Origin: Siderastrea siderea
Taxonomy: Eukaryota; Cnidaria; Anthozoa; Scleractinia; Rhizangiidae
DNA length: 64,000 nucleotides
Reading direction: 5' to 3'
NCBI GenBank assembly: GCA_964030785.1
Contig: OZ034969.1
Coordinates: forward strand, 34,745,101 to 34,809,100
In this document: positions 56,061-64,000 of the stretch, piece after piece
How positions within the stretch are numbered: the first letter of the stretch is position 1
How the letters are laid out: the number at the start of each line of letters is the position of its first letter
Made by a program: the position numbers and the translations under genes
The notes under the pieces: generated by a model
Seen by the model: the letters and a program-made list of their open reading frames with translations, nothing else
Database searches by the model: none
Told to the model about the DNA's origin: nothing

Positions 56061-58784
56061 GTAAGTAATTTATATGTATATGTAGATATTCTCATTGGTA
56101 ACCTATTTATTTAAAAGGATAAATAAATCCAGTCGTATATAAGAAATGTTTTACGGAAGGTGTCATTGAACCAGGTATGTCAGAGGTAGGTAGAGTAAAG
56201 TAAAAAGTGGACAAATCCATTTAATTCGTTTTTTATTGAAGAACAAAGTGATAACGGCCTTTTTCTTAAATAATTCTTTTCAGGAGTTTTTTTCTCTCAA
56301 CACTAGAATCTTTTAAAGTGTATTTTTTCTTTAATTCGTGTCTGTATTTTTTTTATTACTTACGGTATGAATGGTCTGAATGTTCATATTTTTCGATTTT
56401 CTTGGTGCTGCAAAGGGTTTCTTGTCTAAACCGCCATTTCATCCAGTTAACTCAAACTGTTTCGATCGACAGTGCTTATTATGATTGAAGGAGAATAATC
56501 TCCTGAATTTTGATTTTGAATACACAGTGGGATAAATACGCCGTGTTTTTATGTCTTACGCGGTTCACATGTAAGGCTCATTTATACGGTGACGGGAATT
56601 CGAGACGTCCCTCACCCTGAGTTTCCCTGAACCGTTTACCTGAAGATCACTAACTCGTCCAGGGAAGGCGAGACAACTAGAGGGGGTGAGTTGTCCCATC
56701 CCGTAGTTTCTTCAGTTTAGCTGGACAATTTGTTTAGCTTCATACCTCTTTTGAAAGCTATTGAAGTAACATAGATTTCTAGTGTGAAATGATTTGAATG
56801 TCTTACTGGGATAAATATTGTAAACCGACTGTTAGCTATACTCGCCACTGAATTGAATTTCGATGCGCTCGCCGCGGTAGTCAACCACATTTGCGACTTC
56901 GCCCCACAATAAAATCGCATGTAAATTTTGTTATGCGGACGATATGGCCAGTTCAATACCTCATTTACAGCGAGTAATTATTTACATCCCTGTATGAAAG
57001 AAATAGTTTTCGATCTCGATGAGATAGACGTTAAAATGTTTCAATAATTCATCCGGTTCAGAATTACTCGCGGTAATGTTACAGACCCGCAACTTTGCTG
57101 CAATTTACTTGCCTGACTCGCATGCACTGCAGATGAATGGCTGGCTGGACGGATGACTGCAAAATCGAGTAGCGCTTTTTTTTCGCTAATAAATAACTTT
57201 CTGTAGCATTATAAAATGAAACAATGATGCTTTTAATTTAAAAATGATTTCTTGAACAAGACAAATCTACCGCTACTGGATGTACTGGCTCTGACTTTCT
57301 TCGCTTGAAGAAAGGTCAGTGGTTGTTTCATATACCGTAAGGTACCGCAGGTGTCAGTTTTAAGTTTTGGATTTTCAAATTCAAGGAGGGTTGGAACGAC
57401 GTTTCTTCTGATTGGTTGCGAAGAGCTTGTTTTCGTGGCGACATTTCATAGCGAGTTCAGATTTCTTGTTTAGAAGAGAATATCACGAGCAGTTAATATG
57501 CAAAGTTTTGTAAGCACTTGCTTTCTCGATAGCACGCCATTTGATTTCGTTGCTGGTGTTGCTGTCCCTTAAGTCCCAGATGTGCTTTGAAAGTACAGTG
57601 TCATGCGAATGTTTTCGGTCCTTGAAAGAGAGTTTGTGGTTGTTGTATCTTGAATCTTGTCTTGTAATTGTTCTCTGTCGTGACTGTAGCTTCGTTAACC
57701 AAAAGACGACAAGCCGACAGTGTTACAAGGAGGGTCGGCAAAAGACGTCACCTGATATTTCCTCAGTATACTACCATGTAAATCCTTACTGCATCAGAGT
57801 AACCTTCCCCTCCTTCCAACCAAATTTATGTCAAACACCATCCGATCTACAACCATTTCTTCCCCCTGAACACAAGCAATGATTGTCGAAAGGCTCGTTG
57901 ATATCTTCTAGTTGGACTGTGATCTGTGAGATCATGACACTATTTTATATTCCTGTTGACGTTTGTTTAAACTGTTACTTTACCTCCTTGCCATTACCGC
58001 CGATTATTTTAGGTTATAGAACCACAACTGACATCAGAAATTTTGGGGTAAAGTTATGTCGTAGGTATATTCTTTCACCGTAGTTTGGAGGTTGTTGTTC
58101 TCGATCGTGAAATTCGAAAATTTCAACTAATTACATTTTCTAGCAAGTTATAGACCAGGTTGTTGTGAATCAGAATTTCAATCAAGAGGTATCCGAAGGA
58201 TGAAGTGCTGTTTATATAGTGGCAAACAACCCAATTTTCAAATTTTGCCTTACAGCATCATATATGTGATACGTGAAGGGGATTAACTGTTCTCAACCCA
58301 TCACGGAAAAACGGCTAAGTTACAAAAAGCCACAACCACACCATTTCTATACTTTCCTGACGAGGATGTGTGCAATTTGGTTTTAAATCGAAAAGATCCA
58401 CTTTGCGAGAATTTCCAGAAAAGTCGCACGTTTCTCTCACTAAGCGAACACTGCGCCATGTTGTGTGTCTAATTTCCGCTTATGCAAATTGTGTCAGTTT
58501 TCTTGTCTGACTATAAATCTCAACGGCTTATTCAAATTTATGTTGGCTTTCAAAACATTGTGTTGTAGACTTGCTCCAAGTCTACCTCTTCGATTGATAT
58601 TAACTTGTCCTGTGTTTTGCGAGTAAAGCGAACGAAGCGAGCTTCAATGAGGTCGCGAAGCGACCAACCGAGCGACGAAGTCGCGAAAGGCCTACTGACC
58701 TGAAAAAAAAAAATTAAGGTACTTGGGAAAGTCTAATCGTGTTGTCGAGTGGTGAACTGTTCACGGGTACCAGCTAGTTGCTTT
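56061..58784. other. Intron without a recognised element
   Basis: Open frame 57541-57882 ends QPFLPPEHKQ, slightly like transposon-derived proteins, but has no firm motif. 58620-58690 is dense in GCGAAGCGAC / GAGCGACGAAGTCGC inverted words. Confidence 0.4.
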
Positions 58785-59175
58785 TAGATAGATAGATAGA
58801 TAGCTTTATTAAGAAGTAAAATCATTGCAGCCCCGGGCCGGCTGAAATGTGACCTACTTTACATTGTAAATATTAAAAATATATATGAATACATGATAAC
58901 TACTATAAAAATAGGTAAAATATGACCTATAATATAATACAAAAAGGGAAACACCAATACTGATAATACTAATAATTAAAATTACTACTAATAATTTCTA
59001 CATGCGCGTTCCACATGCGCGTTCCACCTGAGGTTGTCCAAAACTACCACTCCTAATAGCTTTGCGGACGAGACAACTTCGATTTGCTTATCATTGATAG
59101 TGATATGATCTACAGTACTTCCTGACCTAGAGAATGAGATACCAAATAGGATGAGATACCATGTGGGATTTAATG
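58785..59175 (-). mobile_element. 3' end of a non-LTR retrotransposon (LINE)
   Basis: On the minus strand, about 59135-59010 reads VDHITINDKQIEVVSSAKLL then GVVVLDNLRWNAHV, the conserved C-terminal end of LINE reverse transcriptases (KxLGVxxDxxLxWxxH). It is followed by a 3' UTR with an AATAAAGCTA and a tetranucleotide tail, (TAGA)n on the plus strand at 58785-58803. Heavily 5' truncated, as usual for LINEs. Confidence 0.75.
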
Positions 59176-59424
59176 GTGCTGGCTCTAAGTATCGTTGTGT
59201 AGTTCATTTTTTGTTACTGTTGGAAAGATCACTTTAAATCAGAAAAAATGAGTCAAGATAAGATGCACGGCTACAAAATTAATTTTCATTGATTTAAAAA
59301 GCAGCAACATTTGCTTGTAGTAATGTGTTTATAGTAATGTGATTAATGTGACTATCAGGTCACTCGAGAAGTTCTTTAAATAAGAGATTATCGTTTCAAT
59401 AAAGAGAAATATTTTGTTGCGTTT

Positions 59425-59640
59425 TACCAGTCCGCGTTTACCAGTCCTCATTTTACCAGTCCACATTTCACTAGTCCCCATTTTTTACCGGTCCGTATTT
59501 TACCAGTACTCGTTTCACTAGTCTGCGTTTTACCAGTCCTCGTTTTACTAGTCCGACTTTTACCAGTCCACGTTTTACTAGTCCTCCTTTTACCATTCCT
59601 CGTTCTAACAGTCCTCGTTTTACTAGTCTAGTCCAGTCCA
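59425..59640. repeat. Minisatellite of ~17-19-bp units (TTTTACCAGTCC)
   Basis: About a dozen imperfect copies of CGTTTTACCAGTCCT / CGTTTTACTAGTCC lie about 230 bp upstream of the exon at 59872. Confidence 0.9.
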
Positions 59641-59678
59641 GTGCTTAAAATACAGTACTGTTTGCCTCGTTACACAGG

Positions 59679-59680
<2 letters not shown>

Positions 59681-59754
<74 letters not shown>
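59681..59754. repeat. (ATC)n microsatellite, 74 bp
   Basis: About 24 uninterrupted trinucleotide units. Confidence 0.97.
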
Positions 59755-59871
59755 TATGTGCAGTATTAAAACGTCTAGATACTTTAAATTACTTTTAAGG
59801 TGCAGCTTATGCGAAGTCTTGTTTCTGAACTTTTATGCTTTACACTAGCTTTGTGCTTTGATTTTTTTTAG

Positions 59872-59907
59872 CTTGGGATGGTCGGAATGAAACGTCTAAT
59901 ATTGAAG
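59872..59907 (+). CDS. Exon of the large gene: 36-nt linker (WDGRNETSNIE)
   Basis: TTTTTTTAG|CTTGGGATGG...ATTGAAG|GTAAGTGC. Phase 1-1, joining the last microexon to the C-terminal domain. Strong T-rich acceptor. Confidence 0.75.
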
Positions 59908-60855
59908 GTAAGTGCTTTCTTTCCCTCGAGCTGTTAAGGTCGTGAATCGAGTAGCGCAAGACAACTAACCATATTCAAATTCGTACCGTAAAATCCTGGT
60001 TATAAGCCTTGGGCTGTGCAGCTTCGTACGGTCTTTGTTTGTTGCCAAGCACAGAATATTGTGGTAATTAATGAACCATTATTTTAAGCCGGTTTAGTGT
60101 AAAAAAGTACTATTAGGAGATGTTATATGCATGTATCTCGGAGAAGGTACAAACGGCGGTGTGTCTATAACAGGTTGGAGTTATGGCTGGGTTATGGTTA
60201 CTGTTATTGAAATCTGAGCATCGATCTATATAGTATGTATATAAGAAATACAGATGAACATTACGGCGGTTCCGGTTTGCTCCAAAGTACAGATTTAAAT
60301 GTAAATGCTTCAATAAAAGTCATACGAAATGTGACCATTCAAATCTATATATTTTTGAGCAAATCGGAACCATACATGCATGCAACAAGCGATAAACACT
60401 TGTGCGCTTTGCTTTGCTTTGCTGCAGCAAAACTTTATTCCCCTTTGTAACATTCGACATTTGAAGAGAAAATAAGGTTACGTTTGAATAATCACACTCA
60501 TCGATTTCACAAGCAGAATTAACCAAAAAAAGAAGAAGAAAAAAGGAACTGCTTACGATTAGTGAAAGGTTTTCTTAAATAACAATAGAAACGCTTGGAA
60601 AACTTTCTCAAAAACGGACAATTTTGAGTGAGCGAAAATCGCTCGATGAAATGCCGTTAAACCAGAGGCAAACCACCCTCTGCTTGTGTGACTATTGTTA
60701 CTAAAATCTGAGTATCGATCGATGGTAAGTATGGAGGAAATACAGATGAACGTTATGGCGGTTCCGATGACCGAATATCACTCATTCTCATTCGTGTCAA
60801 AAATCAGTATCAAGTACTGTAGTTTTTAACATTATTTTTCCTTTTTCTTCCCAAG
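59908..60855. other. Intron with a ~75-bp direct repeat
   Basis: 60205-60285 (AATCTGAGCATCGATC, AATACAGATGAACATTACGG) is repeated at 60697-60770. No gene seen. Confidence 0.5.
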
Positions 60856-61012
60856 AACAACAGCGTGGACGCGTCCTGTTTGAGAATGACCCAGCATGGA
60901 AAGCAGGGGGAACCACTTTACAAGGTCACAGCTTTCAGCAGTTCATTGCAGCTGAGCCAATCAAAGTTGATCCGTCAAAGAAAGTGGAGCTGGTGCTCAG
61001 GCTTGTAGCAAG
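60856..61012 (+). CDS. Exon of the large gene: C-terminal GGTTLQG domain
   Basis: Exon of 157 nt, phase 1 in and phase 2 out, between TTCTTCCCAAG|AACAAC and GCAAG|GTAATA. It encodes RVLFENDPAWKAGGTTLQGH then SFQQF and a beta strand VELVLRLVAR. A G-x-TTLQG-x-S-x-Q-x-F motif followed by an IRLR-like strand is one I recall at the C-terminus of uncharacterised protist and invertebrate proteins that also have the upstream beta-rich domain, which supports the long gene model. Confidence 0.85.
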
Positions 61013-61276
61013 GTAATACAAATGGCATAGCACGACTTCACAAACGTGGGCTTTAACTCAGGCTCACACTCACATAAATGACCTGATCAGTCTAAATCCT
61101 GCGTTAAATGTTTGTCTTTCCTTTCCTGTAAAGCAGTACTAGAAGGAAAGGAAACGCTGTATTTGTCCCCAAACAATAGCGCGAAAAAAGTCTACATTTA
61201 CACAAATTATTCCGGAAGTTCAAACAAAGCAATGAAAAATTACGTTGCATAAATTTGTTTCTCCTTTCGTACTCAG

Positions 61277-61358
61277 AGAAGACGAGACAGACCTCGTATT
61301 CCCCAAAGATGAGTTCAAGCCGTTGTCGACTCTGTATCCACCAGCTGTGCCAGAGTAG
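61277..61358 (+). CDS. Terminal exon of the large gene
   Basis: Acceptor CTTTCGTACTCAG at 61276, then 82 nt encoding EDETDLVFPKDEFKPLSTLY and PPAVPE, stop TAG at 61356-61358. Phase 2 entry matches the preceding exon. Confidence 0.85.
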
Positions 61359-61429
61359 CCGGGGACTGGTGCAGAGTGAAGAGCCCATAACACAACACGA
61401 AAATGCAAACATTGTAATATTGGTTTACG

Positions 61430-63757
61430 CAGGAGCCATAATCGGGGACGGAGACCGTAAGCGCGGGGTCCACGCGGCCCCATCGAAAAAGACAAATGTG
61501 CTATTTTTAGAAAAAATTGCGCCACCCTCAACGTCATAAACGCGCGTGGCTACACGCAAATTTGCGTACAACGAGGGCGTGCTGGATATGACCAAGATGG
61601 TTATAATTATTTGATATCCGGTATGCCCGAGTACACAATTGTTTTTATTATTAAAAACGCAATCACTAATTGCTATAAAATCAAGAAAGAGAAAAAAAGG
61701 GAGAGAAACTCCGAGATAAAAGGGAACAAGAATCGATCGCGATCACATGACTGACCGAAAAAGGCGCCAAAACCTTGCGAAGTGTTGCAGCGTTTCTTTG
61801 CGGAGCTGAATGAATCAATGAAACTGCTCCGAAGTGAACGTACAAGCACAAGGTCTGGGAAAAATCTCCCAATTATGGGCTCTGAAATGTGGTACGTGTT
61901 TGATTTTTCCTGAAAATTGTTGTAATCGTCGTTCAAAGCGGATTGAAGCTGTACGATCTCACCGTTATGGCTGCGGGAGTTCAAATGAACGAGATTGAAA
62001 TCGCTCCGTTCGCACAACGCTGACAACGGAGCCCTCATGTGTTTGTTTGATCGAAGTGAAGACAGGATTAATAATTAAACTTGAACGACAATTACTATGC
62101 AGCTCACGGAAACAAGACTACGGAGGTGAGGAACATTAGAATTCACCATCTTACTTTTTAAACGCAAACCACAAAACACAGTTTTTCTTAGTTTAGAGCC
62201 CGCCGACGGAATGGTAAAAATAACACTCAAACAACTGTGAAAGCGATTCAACGTATTTTACATGGCATCCGACTTGTGTCTAAATGTCTGAAGCTGCTCA
62301 AGGGAACACAGATAGAGCCACAACGAGTACAGGTAAACCATTGTCAATTTTGTGTGGTATAGCCAAAAAATGTCGCCTTTTCTGGTACTGGATTTGTTCA
62401 ATCCTTGTCGTTCAGACTGTTGCATGATTTTTGTACTGACTCGCCATAAAAAGTGTGACAATTTTTATTAAATGCTTCTTTCCAGTTTTACTGTGCTTTA
62501 TTTTGTCTTGTCTCGATATTTCGGAGTCAGAGCCTTCTGTATGAAACCTGCTGTTTGTGAAATTTTAAGAACAAGTGATTGACTGGACGATGAAAGAAAT
62601 TGTAAACAAAGCGCTAAATGCTTAAAACTCTATTTCTACAGTTTCTTTTCGTCCTAAGAAATCAAACACTCTGAAACAACTTAGATTTGTGTCTTAGTGA
62701 CGTTCAGTCGTAATTTCTTCTTAATTTTGCTTCGATACAAGGTGATTTTTCTCGCTGGGTTGCTGGCAGAGAAAAATAATTAAGCTCACTCTGTCGTTGA
62801 AAGCCTTGCCACATCCACTGCGCTATGTATCCCTTCTAGGTTCGTAAATTGCCCAGAAAGTAATATTAAGTACTAGGGCAGCATGGAGTTTCACTTCATC
62901 TTTGTCCTTCTCATCGACGGAAGTAGTTTTTTTTCTCTTGGTGTTTTTCCAGTTCTCTATTTTGTCGACGATTGATAACGTACCACGAGAGCATTTGATT
63001 GAAAACAAGGCGCGCTTTTCACTATTCTTGGTCTTCATTATAAGCTTAAACATTTCGGTAAAGGCGGGCATTATTTCAGAAAACATACGCTGAGAAATCT
63101 AGACAGACATTTTCTTTGCTGACTCGGTATTTGAATATATGTTACTATTTTTCTTGCAGTGAAAAAAGTGACAACGATTTATCAGTGCGTTACCGTTTCT
63201 TCAGTACGTGCTTGGAAAATCATTTTACAGTCTTTGCGGCTGCCCTTCAATCTCTGTACGTCCTCAGAGAAAATATATATTCGAGATGTATTTTCCCTTT
63301 TTCTGCCTGATTCGCCTTCAACTGATTTTTTCGTAGTTCGACGCCATTTTTGCCCGTAAAACGTTTCTTCCGTCTAACGGGGAAATCCTCGTCCGACATG
63401 TCCGACACATCTTCGCCACAGGATTTTTCTAAAATATTCTCACTGCCTTCATCGGAATCACTTGTATAATCCTCATATCCAGAGTCACTATCCAGAAAGT
63501 TCTCCCCAAGGGCTTACCTCAAATTAGGAAGTGACACTGATGACAGCAATTGAATTTATTCATCTCCAACAAAAGTAATTTCCGACGCCATTTTGTTTGT
63601 TTTTCTCTGCGCGGAGTCCTCGCAACACACACGCGCATGTGTCACGCGCGATGGCGCAATTTTTTCTAAAAATAGCACATTTGTCTTTTTCGATGGGGCC
63701 AGCGCCAATACTGAAAATGGCAGTTAGTTACGGTCTCCATCCCCGATTATGGCTCCT
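61430..63757 (-). mobile_element. 2.3-kb hAT-like element with 8-bp target duplication, in the 3' region of the large gene
   Basis: The left end CAGGAGCCATAATCGGGGAC is inverted at the right (ATCCCCGATTATGGCTCCT). Inverted homology continues inward (CCATCGAAAAAGACAAATGT, AGCACATTTG). GGTTTACG flanks both sides (61422-61429 and 63758-63765). An 8-bp duplication and a CAG start fit the hAT superfamily. It begins 71 bp after the main stop codon. Confidence 0.75.
63310..63595 (-). pseudogene. Transposase-like N-terminal remnant inside the hAT-like element
   Basis: On the minus strand MASEITFVGDE (from about 63595) is stopped, and a later block reads NFLDSDSGYEDYTSDSDEGS, then GEDVSDMSDEDFPVRRKKRF. 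An acidic Ser-rich start followed by a basic cluster is common at transposase N-termini. The minus-strand open frame 63086-62823 may be a further piece. Family not determined. Confidence 0.4.
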
Positions 63758-63765
63758 GGTTTACG

Positions 63766-64000
63766 ATGAGTTATCCTTCATCAGGAAGTCTGCTTCAGCA
63801 ATGATTCACCAACTAAGATTCCATGCCGGAGCGTTTTAATGTTAAACGTGACGTTTTTTTTTTCTTTAACCTGCTACCTGAGTATCTTTTTTCCGCTTTA
63901 AAAACAAATAGATAAAAGCGTGCGACCAAAAACAATATAATTCGTAGGACTAAGACCGGATTTACGTATCAAACCCACACTGAAAACTGTAAATTAAAAA
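63766..64000. other. 3' flank, no feature recognised
   Basis: Would be 3' UTR or downstream flank of the large gene in an allele lacking the insertion. No canonical AATAAA was seen here; AAATAGATAAAAG at 63906 is the nearest A-rich signal. Confidence 0.3.

Larger units (their letters stand above)
3598..61358 (+). other. Large multi-exon gene: ubiquitin-like repeats plus microexon-coded repeat linker (gene span, 5' end missing)
   Basis: Twenty-one exons joined by canonical AG/GT sites give one uninterrupted frame of 2,453 nt, about 817 residues, ending at TAG 61356-61358. Residues 1-85 are a duplicated acidic module, 86-142 a linker, about 190-325 a beta-rich domain, about 325-625 four ubiquitin-like folds, about 625-665 an acidic linker, 666-726 microexon-coded repeats, and about 740-817 a C-terminal domain with GGTTLQG. 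Introns are phase 1, except those after 7847, 9915 and 61012, which are phase 2. Introns reach 13 kb and hold nearly all transposons in the window. I do not recognise a named gene. From memory, the beta domain (DGxxxGxW, IERP, FTF) and the GGTTLQG module co-occur in uncharacterised proteins of protists, algae and invertebrates. No ubiquitin C-terminal diglycine is present, so conjugation is unlikely; a scaffold role is a guess. Confidence 0.8.

Noticed and set aside
57541..57882. 114-codon open frame as a gene
   Set aside because: No clear motif or splice context; the ending LPPEHKQ is only weakly suggestive of a transposon-derived protein.
60719..60730. 12-nt exon candidate before GTAAGTATGG in the 60.7-kb direct repeat
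   Set aside because: The acceptor (AAATCTGAG) has no pyrimidine tract, and the paired copy at 60.2 kb lacks the donor.

Overview
The window is animal nuclear DNA: AT-rich, intron-dense, and packed with degraded transposable elements. The element mix (BEL/Pao, Ty3/gypsy, Penelope-like, several TTAA- and TA-target MITEs, a PIN-like/CXC multicopy protein) reminds me most of an anthozoan cnidarian such as a coral. That assignment is from memory of such genomes, not from a search.

One plus-strand gene appears to run across nearly the whole window (about 3.6 to 61.36 kb, 5' end not seen). I could thread 21 exons through it in one open frame: 2,453 nt, about 817 residues, with every intron phase matching. 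Order of parts: two homologous acidic exons (3.6 and 3.9 kb); a linker exon (5.4 kb); a two-exon beta-rich domain (6.2 and 7.5 kb); four tandem degenerate ubiquitin-like domains (7.7-9.9 kb); an acidic linker (9.8 and 13.9 kb); ten microexons of 15, 18 or 24 nt (25.5-56.1 kb); then a short C-terminal domain with a GGTTLQG motif (59.9-61.36 kb). Introns are phase 1 almost throughout, so microexons can be added or skipped without a frameshift.

The microexons are the main discovery. They sit in an intron-borne cassette that has been tandemly duplicated: 1,807-bp units at 25.2-31.5 kb, each carrying a 15-nt and a 24-nt microexon, and two 2,083-bp units at 41.0-45.2 kb, each with an 18-nt microexon. 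An older diverged cassette lies at 56.0 kb. Together the 15- and 24-nt exons encode a 13-residue repeat, GSLDDPPWFFGNF. The gene seems to be growing a peptide repeat by copying intron-plus-microexon DNA.

The rest is mostly intronic insertions. 0-2.7 kb: Ty3/gypsy 3' end and a TTAA foldback element. 4.4-5.8 kb: MITEs. 11.4-13.6 kb: Penelope-like relic split by a Mutator-like element with a 9-bp target duplication. 16.9-23.0 kb: BEL/Pao element with both LTRs and a TA-target MITE inside gag. 31.5-32.5 kb: TTAA element whose empty site is preserved in neighbouring cassette copies. 35.1-39.7 kb: minisatellites and an inverted-repeat block. 46.2-46.9 kb: minus-strand pseudogene. 48.0-50.7 kb: TIR element carrying a PIN-like/CXC pseudogene. 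53.7-54.1 kb: a small two-exon minus-strand gene. 58.8-59.2 kb: LINE 3' end. 61.4-63.8 kb: hAT-like element 72 bp past the main stop codon. All calls are by eye; no alignment or transcript data were available.
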